From positions 121,384-185,383 of the forward strand of contig NZ_SBLC01000006.1 in NCBI RefSeq assembly GCF_004054105.1: 64,000 nucleotides of DNA, written 5' to 3'. The stretch comes from Falsigemmobacter intermedius. GTDB taxonomy: Bacteria; Pseudomonadota; Alphaproteobacteria; Rhodobacterales; Rhodobacteraceae. Positions 27,802 through 35,913 of the stretch are shown piece after piece (position 1 is the first letter of the stretch; each line of letters starts with the position of its first letter). The notes under the pieces were generated by a model. That model had not been told where the DNA came from, did not search any database, and was given only the letters and a program-made list of their open reading frames with translations. The position numbers were made by a program, and so were the translations under genes.

Positions 27802-29166
27802 ATGCCGTTCGACGCCCGCGCTGAGCGCACATCCCTGAGCCGCCTTGAGACGCTGCTGCGACAGCGTCCCGATGACAGGATCAGCGGCAGGGTGCTGCAG
27901 ATCTCGGGCATGGAACTTCGGGCAGAGGGGCTGCGCTACGCCGCAAGAATCGGTGATCACGTCGAGGTTGCGGGACGGGTGCGCGGTGAAGTCGTCGGCC
28001 TGCGGCCTGAAGGCGTGCAGATTCTGCCCTTCGGCTCCTGGGAGGGCATCGCCGCCGGGGACCGGGTTGAACTGATGGCGGGCGGGCAGCAGATCTATCC
28101 CGACGACAGCTGGCTGGGCCGGGTGATTGACCCTTTCGGAGCAGCCCTCGACGGACAGCCTCTGGCGGGCGGGGCGACACCGCGCGACATCCGAAGCCCG
28201 GCGCCCGCGGCTTTCAGCCGACGCCGCACCGGGGCGAAACTTGAAACCGGCGTCAAAGCCCTTGATATTTTTGCGCCACTTTGCCGCGGGCAACGGATCG
28301 GCATTTTTGCCGGCTCAGGCGTGGGTAAATCCACGCTGATGGCCATGCTGGCGCGTCAGACGGATGCCGAAGTGATTGTCATGGGGCTGGTGGGCGAGCG
28401 TGGCCGTGAGGTTCAGGACTTTATTGAACGCGACCTTGGCCCTGAGGGGATGGCGCGCAGCTGTCTGATTGTGGCCACCTCGGATCTGCCGCCCCTGGCC
28501 CGCCGCCAGGCAGCCTGGACGGCGACCACCGTGGCTGAGCATTTCCGCGACCAGGGCAAACAGGTGCTTCTGATGCTCGACAGCGTTACGCGCTTTGCCA
28601 TGGCCCAGCGTGAAATCGGCCTCTCTGCCGGCGAGCCTCCGGCCTCTCGTGGCTATACGCCGACGGTCTTTGCAGAACTGCCGAAACTTCTGGAGCGATC
28701 CGGCCCCGGACAGGCCGGGCAGGGTGACATCAGCGCGATCTATACCGTGCTCGTCGATGGTGATGACATGAATGATCCGGTCGCGGATGCGGTGCGCGGT
28801 ATTCTTGACGGCCATATTATCCTTGACCGCCGCATTGCCGAGGGCGGTCGCTATCCGGCGGTGCATATCCTGAAATCGGTCTCGCGGATGCTGCCGCAGT
28901 GCCATACGCCCATCGAGCAGGAGATCATGCGGATCGCGCGGCGGGCGCTGGCGCGCTATGCCGATGTCGAAGATCTGGCGCGGATCGGGGCCTACCGGCC
29001 CGGGACCGACCGCGAGACCGACAGCGCCATTGCTTTTGCCTCAGAGGCCGAAGCCTTCCTGATGCAGGGCCGAAATGAGGCGCTGAGCTCCGCCGAAGGC
29101 TTTGCAGCCCTTTACGGGCTGCTGACTGCGGCGGGCTATCAGATCGATCTCAAAGCCTTCAGCTGA
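27802..29166 (+). CDS. fliI: Flagellar export ATPase FliI
   Basis: 454 residues, F1-beta-like. Walker [58 protein letters not shown] (Walker B), [20 protein letters not shown] and the C-terminal [16 protein letters not shown]. Drives export with FliH and FliJ. Last 8 bases overlap the convergent fliJ-like gene. fliH is not in the window. Confidence 0.97.
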   Translation: MPFDARAERTSLSRLETLLRQRPDDRISGRVLQISGMELRAEGLRYAARIGDHVEVAGRVRGEVVGLRPEGVQILPFGSWEGIAAGDRVELMAGGQQIYPDDSWLGRVIDPFGAALDGQPLAGGATPRDIRSPAPAAFSRRRTGAKLETGVKALDIFAPLCRGQRIGIFAGSGVGKSTLMAMLARQTDAEVIVMGLVGERGREVQDFIERDLGPEGMARSCLIVATSDLPPLARRQAAWTATTVAEHFRDQGKQVLLMLDSVTRFAMAQREIGLSAGEPPASRGYTPTVFAELPKLLERSGPGQAGQGDISAIYTVLVDGDDMNDPVADAVRGILDGHIILDRRIAEGGRYPAVHILKSVSRMLPQCHTPIEQEIMRIARRALARYADVEDLARIGAYRPGTDRETDSAIAFASEAEAFLMQGRNEALSSAEGFAALYGLLTAAGYQIDLKAFS

Positions 29167-29587
29167 CCGCCTGACGCGCAAATCGGGCCGTCGTCAGATC
29201 TGAAAGCGCGGCCTCTTCCCGGGCCAGCCGCTCGCAGCGCTGAGCGCTGCGAATGTCGTCTCCAAGCCGTTCATAGGTTTTGCCACGGGTGAAACTGGCC
29301 ATGACCGTGTCGCGCAGCGCGTCGATCCGGCCCGTCATTTCACGGGTCACCTGGCGCTGGCGGTCCTGCTCGCGGCGCAACTCTGCCAGAAAGCGTCCGA
29401 TATAGGGCAGCGATTCCGTCATGACGGAGCGCGCCTCAAGGCCCGCGCGGGTGTCGAGGGCGGCAATCTCGCCCTCCGCCCGGGCGCGGCGGCCCTGCGC
29501 ATCGTTCAGATCGCGCGACAGCCGCTCAAGGTCCTGATTTTCAATCCGCTGCATCAGTTGCAGCGCCTGCAGACGACGATTCATCAT
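29159..29587 (-). CDS. FliJ-like coiled-coil protein
   Basis: 142 residues, almost wholly helical and charged (NRRLQALQLMQRIENQDLER, LRREQDRQRQVTREM, FTRGKTYERLGDDI, ERLAREEAALSDL). Size, coiled-coil pattern and location beside fliI suggest the export-stalk protein FliJ; sequence similarity in this family is always low, so this is inferred. Unusually it is on the opposite strand from fliI and coupled to motA (4-base overlap). Confidence 0.65.
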   Translation of the reverse strand: MMNRRLQALQLMQRIENQDLERLSRDLNDAQGRRARAEGEIAALDTRAGLEARSVMTESLPYIGRFLAELRREQDRQRQVTREMTGRIDALRDTVMASFTRGKTYERLGDDIRSAQRCERLAREEAALSDLTTARFARQAVS

Positions 29588-30444
29588 ACCACCGACCTCT
29601 GGGCCTGTTCGACCTCTTCAAAACTGGGCTGAATAAATTTCGGAAGGTTGCCGCGGGCGACCTCGGAGCAGATATTGGGCGGATTTCCCTTGACCGTGCA
29701 GGCAATCATGTCGCGGATCGCCTTCATCAGATGGGCATCCTGCTCTTCGATCTGGTTCAGACGCGAGGCGACGGGCTGCACCATGCAATAGGCCATGAAA
29801 ACCCCGAGGAAGGTGCCGACCAGCGCACCGGCGATCATGGCGCCAAGGATCTCCGGCGGCTCATCCACAGAGGCCATGGTCTTAATGACCCCGAGAACCG
29901 CCGCCACGATCCCGATTGCCGGAAGCCCGTCCGAGCCTGAGAGCAGCGCCGAAGCCGGGGCCGCCACTTCGGCCTCGTAGATCTCGATGCGGCGATTGAG
30001 CACATCTTCAACCTGGTAGGGGTCGTCGAACTGCATGGAGATCATGCGGAAGCTGTCGATGATCAGATCGCGGGCCGGGCGAAACGCAAGGATACGCGGA
30101 TAGCGTGCAAAGATATCGCTGCTCTCAGGGCGCTCAATATGGGGTTCGACCGCAAGGATACCCCGGTTGCGGTAAAGCCGCGTCAGTTCATAGAGCAGCT
30201 TCAGAAGATCGGCATAATCCGTCTTTGTCCAGCGCGGCCCCCGCAGCGCACGCATCACGCCGTGCCAGCATTCGAACATCATCGGCACGGAGTTGGAGAT
30301 CACAAAGGCGCCAAGCGCCGCACCGCCAACCATCATACCCTCAAAGGGGAGGGCATGCAGCAGGATATCCATCTTGCCGCCCGACAGCATATAGCCCCCG
30401 AAGACAAGCCCGATTACCAGCATTGTCCCGATTATCACCGTCAT
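29584..30444 (-). CDS. motA: Flagellar stator protein MotA
   Basis: 286 residues, four membrane helices: IIGTMLVIGLVFGGYMLSGG, MMVGGAALGAFVISNSVP, GIVAAVLGVIKTMASVDEPP and ALVGTFLGVFMAYCMVQPVA. The long cytoplasmic loop holds the charged residues contacting FliG. With MotB it forms the proton-driven stator. Divergent from the 332-residue gene; motB lies 1.2 kb further on, not adjacent. Confidence 0.96.
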   Translation of the reverse strand: MTVIIGTMLVIGLVFGGYMLSGGKMDILLHALPFEGMMVGGAALGAFVISNSVPMMFECWHGVMRALRGPRWTKTDYADLLKLLYELTRLYRNRGILAVEPHIERPESSDIFARYPRILAFRPARDLIIDSFRMISMQFDDPYQVEDVLNRRIEIYEAEVAAPASALLSGSDGLPAIGIVAAVLGVIKTMASVDEPPEILGAMIAGALVGTFLGVFMAYCMVQPVASRLNQIEEQDAHLMKAIRDMIACTVKGNPPNICSEVARGNLPKFIQPSFEEVEQAQRSVV

Positions 30445-30477
30445 GCGCTGCTCCCGTTTCGCTGATGCATGACCATG

Positions 30478-30486
30478 ACAAGTATA
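30478..30486 (+). promoter_or_regulatory. CAAGTATA element, motA / 332-residue gene
   Basis: ACAAGTATA in the divergent gap between motA and the unknown 332-residue gene; same sequence class as elements before motB, flgI, flaA and flaF. Confidence 0.45.
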
Positions 30487-30501
30487 TCGTTATTTATTCT
30501 T

Positions 30502-30541
30502 TGGAAAGCATTGGATATGAGCACATTATACATGCTTTCCA
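30502..30541. repeat. 10-bp inverted repeat upstream of unknown gene
   Basis: TGGAAAGCAT (30502-30511) and ATGCTTTCCA (30532-30541) are perfect inverted arms with a 20-base spacer, just before the GGAG ribosome site (30545-30548) of the gene at 30557. Could be an operator or an mRNA hairpin next to the ribosome site. Confidence 0.6.
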
Positions 30542-30556
30542 GACGGAGTGGGTTCC

Positions 30557-31555
30557 ATGGCAGATCATCATGCACCGATAGTCAGACTTTTCGGACCTGG
30601 AGAGTTGCCGGTGCGTATTCCGGACTGGCCGGAGGCGGTGGGGCTGGCGGTTTGCCGCGTAGAGGGCAAGACGCTTGCTTTCGTGCCCTGGCACGTCTCA
30701 GAGAAGCCGCAGGTGCTGCGTCGCCGCCTGGTGAATGAGGCGGGGCCGGCCCTTCAGGGCTTCGTTTTCTATCCGGCCGCGAAGGGCAGCACGCCGGTCA
30801 CGCTGCCGCCCGGAGAAGACGCCCGCATCCTGGGCGAACTCGACAGCGCCATGCGGGGGCTTCCGCGTCTGCTGGAAGAGGCCAATGATTTCGCGATCAA
30901 CTTCGAATTTGCCGCGGAAGAAGGGCTGAGCCTTGATGCGCTCAGCGACGGAAACCGCCGCAAGGCGGAACTGGCGGCGAAAGCGCAGCCGGTGATCACC
31001 GATCAGCTGCCCGTCGGCTATGTGCCCTTCGTCAAAGCTGATCCGGACTGTGAAATGATCGCAGGCGCGGTTCTGCGCCCGGCGGGCGCTGCCGGGGTCG
31101 ATCTGGTGTTGCAGCCCAATGCCAATGCCCGCGAACTTCCCGCCGAGGTTTCGGTGCTGGTGCGCGAAGACAGTCTGCGCGTTGCCATCCAGCTTGGTCC
31201 GATTCTGGTGAACGGGCGGCTGCCTGCGGTGCTGCGCCTTCCCTCCGGCGCGCTGATGCTGGGCAAAACCGGCGGACGTCCGGTGCCGGCGATGGTGCTG
31301 CGCCGCTCAGGCATGCTCTTTGTCGCGCCGGATTATTCTGCTGTGGCAACAGCGCCCCAACCCTCTGTGCCCGAAGCGAAAAAAGCGTCGAAACTGCCAT
31401 GGGTCTGGATATTGGGCGGCCTCCTGGCCCTGGTGACCACCCTCGCGGTGGCGGGGGCTGTTGTCTGGGCGCTGCAGCCTGCTGCCCCCGAGCCGCAGCC
31501 TCTGGCACCGGTTGAGGATCTTCGCTCGAACCTCTTCGCTCCGGCCCCGCAATAA
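30557..31555 (+). CDS. Unknown C-terminally anchored flagellar-cluster protein
   Basis: 332 residues, no family recognised. Large soluble N-terminal part (about 1-280) rich in beta-like segments (VRIPDWPEAVGLAVCRVEGK, VDLVLQPNANARELPAEVSV, VAIQLGPILVNGRLPAVLRL), a single strong membrane helix near 286-308 (VWILGGLLALVTTLAVAGAV) and a short proline-rich tail. No signal peptide, so the bulk should be cytoplasmic. Set between motA and motB with its own promoter region and a terminator shared with motB. Start ATG 30557 chosen over GTG 30548 because of GGAG 9 bases upstream. Confidence 0.8.
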   Translation: MADHHAPIVRLFGPGELPVRIPDWPEAVGLAVCRVEGKTLAFVPWHVSEKPQVLRRRLVNEAGPALQGFVFYPAAKGSTPVTLPPGEDARILGELDSAMRGLPRLLEEANDFAINFEFAAEEGLSLDALSDGNRRKAELAAKAQPVITDQLPVGYVPFVKADPDCEMIAGAVLRPAGAAGVDLVLQPNANARELPAEVSVLVREDSLRVAIQLGPILVNGRLPAVLRLPSGALMLGKTGGRPVPAMVLRRSGMLFVAPDYSAVATAPQPSVPEAKKASKLPWVWILGGLLALVTTLAVAGAVVWALQPAAPEPQPLAPVEDLRSNLFAPAPQ

Positions 31556-31562
31556 CGAGAAA

Positions 31563-31590
31563 AGCCCCCGCGTTCTGCGGGGGCTTTTTT
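31563..31590 (+). terminator. Terminator between unknown gene and motB
   Basis: AGCCCCCGC pairs with GCGGGGGCT around a 5-base loop, followed by six T; on the other strand AAAA follows, so it can serve the convergent motB too. Confidence 0.9.
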
Positions 31591-31591
31591 A

Positions 31592-32437
31592 TCAGTCGAG
31601 GGCCGATCCCAGTTCCAGGGTGACCCGGCGGTTGCGCGGATCAGCGGGTTGCAGCGGATCGAGCGGGCGCGAAGTCCCGGCCCCCGAAATCAGCGTGAAC
31701 CGTGCCTCGGGAATGCCAAGATCGCGCAGCGCCCGTCGCACGGCCTGTGCCCGCGCCCCGGAGAGATCCCAGGGGTCGGTGCTTTCAGCGCCTCCGTCAG
31801 CGCTTTGCGCGCTGTGGCCGGTGATACGCACCGGATGGGGCAGGGCAATGACCGTCGGGGCCAGGACCTTCAGAACCTCAGTCATCTGCTCCGTCGGCGC
31901 GCCGCTGCCCTCGCCGAACTTCGGCGCATCGCCGAGGTCGAGGATGTCCACGACCAGCTGACCCTCAATCTGACGCACGAGCAGATTGCCCGCCAGATTG
32001 GAAAGCGCGGAGCTGTTGCGAATGTTTTCAAGGAACTGCCGCCCGGCATTCTCAAGTGCTTCGCCCAGAGGCGCCGGGGTGTTGTCGCGGCGGCTTTCGG
32101 CTGCCAGATCCGCCCAGGGGTTGGGCGCACCGGCCTGGGTCTTATCGGTCTCTGCTGCAGGTGCGCTCAGGACGTTCTCATCCTTCGCAACGGCAGACCC
32201 CTGCAGGATCCCTTCACCGCCTGGCTGACCGGCAACATTATCGGTGGGCGTGAAATATTCTGCGATGCCGTTGAGTTTATTCTCATCGGTGACCGCAAGG
32301 ATCCAAAGCAGCAGAAAGAAGGCCATCATCGCCGTCATAAAATCGGCATAGGCCACCTTCCAGTGACCGCCATGGCGCGGCGCATGGCCGGGCCTTTTCT
32401 GGCGGCGCACGATGACCGGCGCGGCTTTCTTGGCCAC
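31592..32437 (-). CDS. motB: Flagellar stator protein MotB
   Basis: 281 residues. One membrane helix near the N-terminus with the proton-carrying aspartate (WKVAYADFMTAMMAFFLLLW), periplasmic linker, and a C-terminal OmpA-like peptidoglycan-binding domain (RITGHSAQSADGG, LSGARAQAVRRALRDLGI, DPRNRRVTLELG). Upstream is a 12-bp inverted repeat containing the CAAGAATAGT element. Confidence 0.95.
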   Translation of the reverse strand: MAKKAAPVIVRRQKRPGHAPRHGGHWKVAYADFMTAMMAFFLLLWILAVTDENKLNGIAEYFTPTDNVAGQPGGEGILQGSAVAKDENVLSAPAAETDKTQAGAPNPWADLAAESRRDNTPAPLGEALENAGRQFLENIRNSSALSNLAGNLLVRQIEGQLVVDILDLGDAPKFGEGSGAPTEQMTEVLKVLAPTVIALPHPVRITGHSAQSADGGAESTDPWDLSGARAQAVRRALRDLGIPEARFTLISGAGTSRPLDPLQPADPRNRRVTLELGSALD

Positions 32438-32480
32438 TCTGTCTCTCCCGCAGCTGTAATCTCTGCGGGAGGGATAGCAA

Positions 32481-32516
32481 GTTTATCAAGAACAGATAAG
32501 ACTATTCTTGATAAAC
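32481..32516. repeat. 12-bp inverted repeat before motB
   Basis: GTTTATCAAGAA (32481-32492) and TTCTTGATAAAC (32505-32516) are perfect inverted arms with a 12-base spacer, 44 bases before motB and just after the mucR stop. No T tract follows, so an operator is more likely than a terminator. The minus strand reads CAAGAATAGT here, the shared flagellar element. Confidence 0.65.
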
Positions 32517-32522
32517 CTCAGG

Positions 32523-32942
32523 TTATTCCGCGTCACTTGGCTGACGGCTGTATTTGCCGAATCCAACTGAGCGCGCATAGTTCGCTTTGCGCTCCGAATA
32601 ACCCGGAGCGACAAGGGGATAGTCATCGGCAAGACCAAACTTCTGGCGATATTCGCTTTCGGTCATGCCGTGCTCGGCGCCAAGGTGGCGCTTGAGCATT
32701 TGAAATCCTTTACCGCAGCAGAGGCAGAAGATCTTGTCCCGACGCAACGCTGACTCAGGGGTCAGACCGCTGGCCACCGCGGCATGCAAAGCAGCCGGAG
32801 GCGGAGCGTCTGGCGGAGCGTCCGCAAGCTCCAGAGTCAGACGGGTCGTCAGAGCAACAATAGCTTCCACAGTCGCATCTGGTCGGGAAGCAAAAGCCGA
32901 TACAATTTGCGCCACCAATGCGGTCTTATCAGGCGTATCCAT
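32523..32942 (-). CDS. MucR/Ros-family zinc-finger regulator
   Basis: 139 residues. C-terminal Ros/MucR zinc finger: FCLCCGKGFQMLKRHLGAEH with the cysteine and histidine ligands, then GMTESEYRQKFGLADDYPLV and APGYSERKANYARSVG. The family binds AT-rich DNA, often silences genes and, in Rhizobia and Brucella, controls motility and exopolysaccharide. The first 65 residues match the family's helical N-terminus. Lies upstream of motB on the same strand; downstream palindrome may be its own target. Confidence 0.93.
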   Translation of the reverse strand: MDTPDKTALVAQIVSAFASRPDATVEAIVALTTRLTLELADAPPDAPPPAALHAAVASGLTPESALRRDKIFCLCCGKGFQMLKRHLGAEHGMTESEYRQKFGLADDYPLVAPGYSERKANYARSVGFGKYSRQPSDAE

Positions 32943-33321
32943 GTCTTAACACTTTCAGACCGTAACATTAATAAATTTATATGGGCCGACTATAGTATGT
33001 GATTCAAGAGATGATAATCCCTACCCAGGTTAAAATGTCGCATGCTTCGGGTCAATCAGCGGCTTTACGCCCTTGCTCTTTTCGAGGAATGGCTCTGGAA
33101 ATTCACATAATTAACAAAAAGTTGCTAATCTGACAAATGATCAGCGGTAACCAGTGACAGAATCAGCGGCGCTCTCTTTCCGCAGGGCGCGCCCGGATTT
33201 GTATTTGCCTTTAAATCATCATCTGCATGTGCTTGCGCTGCGGGTTCATGGCGTATAGGCGGTGCAGACATCGCAATACTGGCAGCTGTGGCTGCGACTA
33301 TATGTCCGGTACCATAGGTAT
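32943..33321. other. Intergenic region, regulatory, no gene recognised
   Basis: About 380 bases, AT-rich next to mucR (AACATTAATAAATTTATATG, CGACTATAGTATGTGATTCAAGAG in two parts), probably the mucR promoter. A 32-codon frame at 33032-33130 is open but has no family or ribosome site. Nothing else is recognised. Confidence 0.4.
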
Positions 33322-33967
33322 ATGATCCTCAAAGCACTCTGGAGCGGCGCTCTCAAGCCGGCGCAGTCTGTCCCCTGCCGCTGCCCTCAACTCCTGTCCG
33401 TTTTCCCTTTTGCCATTGTCATCCTGGAAGACCGGACCAGCACGGCTCCAAAGCTGCGGATCTGTGATGAGCGGCGGGCCGTAACGCCGGACCTGACGGT
33501 CGGTGATGTCGTGGCCGAAGAGCTTGATATCGACGTTCCGCCGGGGGCCTGCGTGGTGATCTGCAACCACCGCGTGGCGGGGGGGGGTCTCAGAGAGTTT
33601 CGCATTTGCGGCCGAAATCCTCTACTCCGTCATTGTGGAATCCGAAGCCCGTAATGAGCTGGCTTTGTTTGACTGGGCGCTGCGCAGCTTCACGCTTTCG
33701 TGGCGGGACTCGCTTTGCACGGATGGCGGCAGTGTGGATCGCCTGTGCCGCAGAGCGATCGAGCGGATTTCGGGCTGGCAGCCGGGGGCCTCGACGCTGC
33801 AGGATTATCTGCGCCTCGCTGAGCCGGACTATGTGGAATACCCTGCCGAACCCGATCTTGCGCAGAAGCTCACGCCCGGCTCTGACATGAAGGATTTCGG
33901 TCAGGCGCTGATCGCAGCCTTTCCGGGCAATCGTCAGCTTCGAAGCTACGAAAATCATTGCCACTAA
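33322..33967 (+). pseudogene. Unknown gene split by a 9-G tract
   Basis: Two frames that join if one G is removed from the run at 33579-33587. The first, from ATG 33322, reads FAIVILEDRTSTAPKLRICD and VPPGACVVICNHRVAGG; with eight G it continues VSESFAFAAEILYSVIVESE, ALFDWALRSFTLSWRDSL, SVDRLCRRAIERISGWQPGA and ends QLRSYENHCH at TAA 33965. As written the protein stops soon after the tract. I do not recognise the family. It lies between mucR and a sigma-factor gene. Either a switchable (phase-variable) gene, a decayed gene or a sequencing error. Confidence 0.6.
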
Positions 33968-33968
33968 G

Positions 33969-34000
33969 ATGAATAGTCAAATTTATATTTGACTATTCAT
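33969..34000. repeat. Perfect 32-bp palindrome before sigma factor gene
   Basis: ATGAATAGTCAAAT (33969-33982), TTAT, ATTTGACTATTCAT (33987-34000). Both arms carry the GAATAGT core seen at other flagellar starts; ACTATTCATG here (33992-34001) is identical to ten bases before flgB. It directly follows the stop of the split gene and precedes the sigma gene by 44 bases. No T tract, so operator more likely than terminator. Confidence 0.75.
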
Positions 34001-34044
34001 GCCGATCTGTCAGGAAGGGCAGACAGATCCGGTGATATGCCCAG

Positions 34045-34737
34045 ATGCCTCGCAGTTTCCGAAAACCCATCCCCGACCTTGACCAGGAGCGCGCTCTGCT
34101 TCGCGCCTGGCAGGGCTGTGGTGATACGCGCGCGCTCGGCGCGCTGATTGCGGCCTCGCAGCCGCAGATGCGGGCCATGGCGCGGCGGCTCTCGCGGACC
34201 CATACGGAGGATCTTCTCGCCGAAGGCCAGATCGCGCTGATTGAGGCTGCCAGCCGCTGGCAGGCACAGGGGAGCGTGCGGTTTTTCTCTTATGCCTCGA
34301 TTGGCGTGCGGGCGGCGATGTTGCAGGCCCATTGCCGCCTTCAGACCCCCGTCAGCCAGCCCGAGCGTGCGCTGCGCGATGCGCTTTCGGGCCGCCGCGG
34401 CGAGGCGGTTGCCGCACAGGCAGAGGCGGCGCTCAATCTGGCAGGGATCGATGAGAATATGCCGGATCTCTCGACGCCTGCCGCCGAAGACATCGCCCTC
34501 GGGCGGGAGCGGCGGCGCAGTCTGCGCCAGGCCCTCGCGGGCGCTTTGCGCCCTTTAGGCCGGACCGAGCGTCACCTGGTGATGCGCCATCTCCTGCGCG
34601 GTGAGGATGACTTCGACCGGCTCGCCACGGGCCTTGGCATGGCCCCGGCCCGCGCCCGTCAGATTGAAGGGCGTGCCCTTCACAAAATGCGCAACGCTTT
34701 GTTGCATGCCGGATTTGGTCCGGGGGACTTGAACTGA
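34045..34737 (+). CDS. Sigma-70 family factor in flagellar cluster
   Basis: 230 residues. Region 2: EDLLAEGQIALIEAASRWQA then QGSVRFFSYASIGVRAAMLQ, RpoH/sigma-28-like. Region 4: LGRTERHLVMRHLLRGEDDF and LGMAPARARQIEGRALHKMR, a clear 4.2 helix-turn-helix. The linker is short and the RpoH box is poorly kept, so it is not a standard RpoH; it is also not a typical FliA. Directly coupled to fliK (TGATG overlap), which suggests a flagellar sigma factor. Preceded by a 32-bp palindrome. Confidence 0.88.
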   Translation: MPRSFRKPIPDLDQERALLRAWQGCGDTRALGALIAASQPQMRAMARRLSRTHTEDLLAEGQIALIEAASRWQAQGSVRFFSYASIGVRAAMLQAHCRLQTPVSQPERALRDALSGRRGEAVAAQAEAALNLAGIDENMPDLSTPAAEDIALGRERRRSLRQALAGALRPLGRTERHLVMRHLLRGEDDFDRLATGLGMAPARARQIEGRALHKMRNALLHAGFGPGDLN

Positions 34738-35903
34738 TGATTGATATTGCTGCGCTGGCAGGTGCTCCGCAGACCCCGGCCCCAAAGGCTGCAGAGGCTG
34801 CGGCGACGACGCCCAAAGCGCCGGGCCGTTCTCTGTTTTCGGTAACAGAGGGGGAGACTTCGGCCCGGCAACCTGCTGATGAGACGGTCGACAGCCTGCT
34901 CATTGATGCGGCGCTTTTACAGCAGGCGGCGCTTGCCGTTCAGCCCGGCAGCGCGGCGCTTCGTGCCGCGCTCGGGCTGGCTCCGGCCGAAGACCTCACA
35001 GAGGGGGAGGAGGCGGTCGTGCCCCTGGATGCCGCCGAAACACCCCGAACACCTCTCGCGCTGCCGGTTATCGACACGACTGAGCAGCCTTTGCCGATGG
35101 CTGAGGCGGTGGCAGACCTGATGCCCCCCGCCCCTGAGCCTGCGCCCCAGCTTTCGGACAGGGTCGCTGAAATAACAACTGACAGGGCGGCGGACAGTGT
35201 CATGACTGAAGAGCACGCCCTGGAGCGCCCCCCCGCTGCGGATGCCGTGATGGCGGCCGGACGTCCCGAACCTGAAGTCGCCCCTGCGACGGAAGACATG
35301 CCCGAAGTGACGGTGAAGCCTGAGGCACCCGCCAAACCCCTCTCATCTCCGAAGATCACACTCGCCGGCGGGCAGGCGGAGCCGGGGGAGCGCAGCCCGC
35401 AGACCAGTGCGCCAGCCCCCGATGCCGGGGTGGAGCAGGCCTTCTCGGCCGAGATGCCCGAGCCTGAACGGACGCCTGAGAAAACCGTTACCGCGCCCGC
35501 CCCGCGTGCTGAGCCCTCGGCGCTGCAGCGCAATCTGCTTGACCGCCTGAGTGAGGTGCAGCTGGAAGAGGGACGCAGCCGGTTTCTTCTGCGCCCGCGC
35601 GGGCTTGGCGTGGTCGAGATCGATCTGACCCGGCTTGTCGATGGCCGGATGCAGGTGGTGTTGCGGCTTGAAAACCCGATGGTGCTCGACGGGCTGCGCG
35701 CCGAAGCCGGACAGCTTGGGGCCTGGCTCGAAGAGCGCGGCTTTGATCTGGGCGGGGGCACGCCTGAATTTGCCGCCTGGGAGGGGCCGGAGACCGAAGG
35801 CGAAGCGGGTGGGGATGTCCCCTCCGAGACGCCCTCAACGCTCGCCGATCCTTCTGCCGCCGCCCCGCTCAGCGCGGACGGTCGTTTGAACATTCTGACC
35901 TGA
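34737..35903 (+). CDS. fliK: Hook-length control protein FliK
   Basis: 388 residues. Long low-complexity N-terminal region rich in A, P and E, then the C-terminal FliK domain: LLDRLSEVQLEEGRSRFLLR, PRGLGVVEIDLTRLVDGRMQ and GLRAEAGQLGAWLEERGFDL. Secreted ruler that stops hook growth by acting on FlhB. Part of sigma-fliK-flgD. Confidence 0.9.
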   Translation: MIDIAALAGAPQTPAPKAAEAAATTPKAPGRSLFSVTEGETSARQPADETVDSLLIDAALLQQAALAVQPGSAALRAALGLAPAEDLTEGEEAVVPLDAAETPRTPLALPVIDTTEQPLPMAEAVADLMPPAPEPAPQLSDRVAEITTDRAADSVMTEEHALERPPAADAVMAAGRPEPEVAPATEDMPEVTVKPEAPAKPLSSPKITLAGGQAEPGERSPQTSAPAPDAGVEQAFSAEMPEPERTPEKTVTAPAPRAEPSALQRNLLDRLSEVQLEEGRSRFLLRPRGLGVVEIDLTRLVDGRMQVVLRLENPMVLDGLRAEAGQLGAWLEERGFDLGGGTPEFAAWEGPETEGEAGGDVPSETPSTLADPSAAAPLSADGRLNILT

Positions 35904-35913
35904 GGAAGATCCC

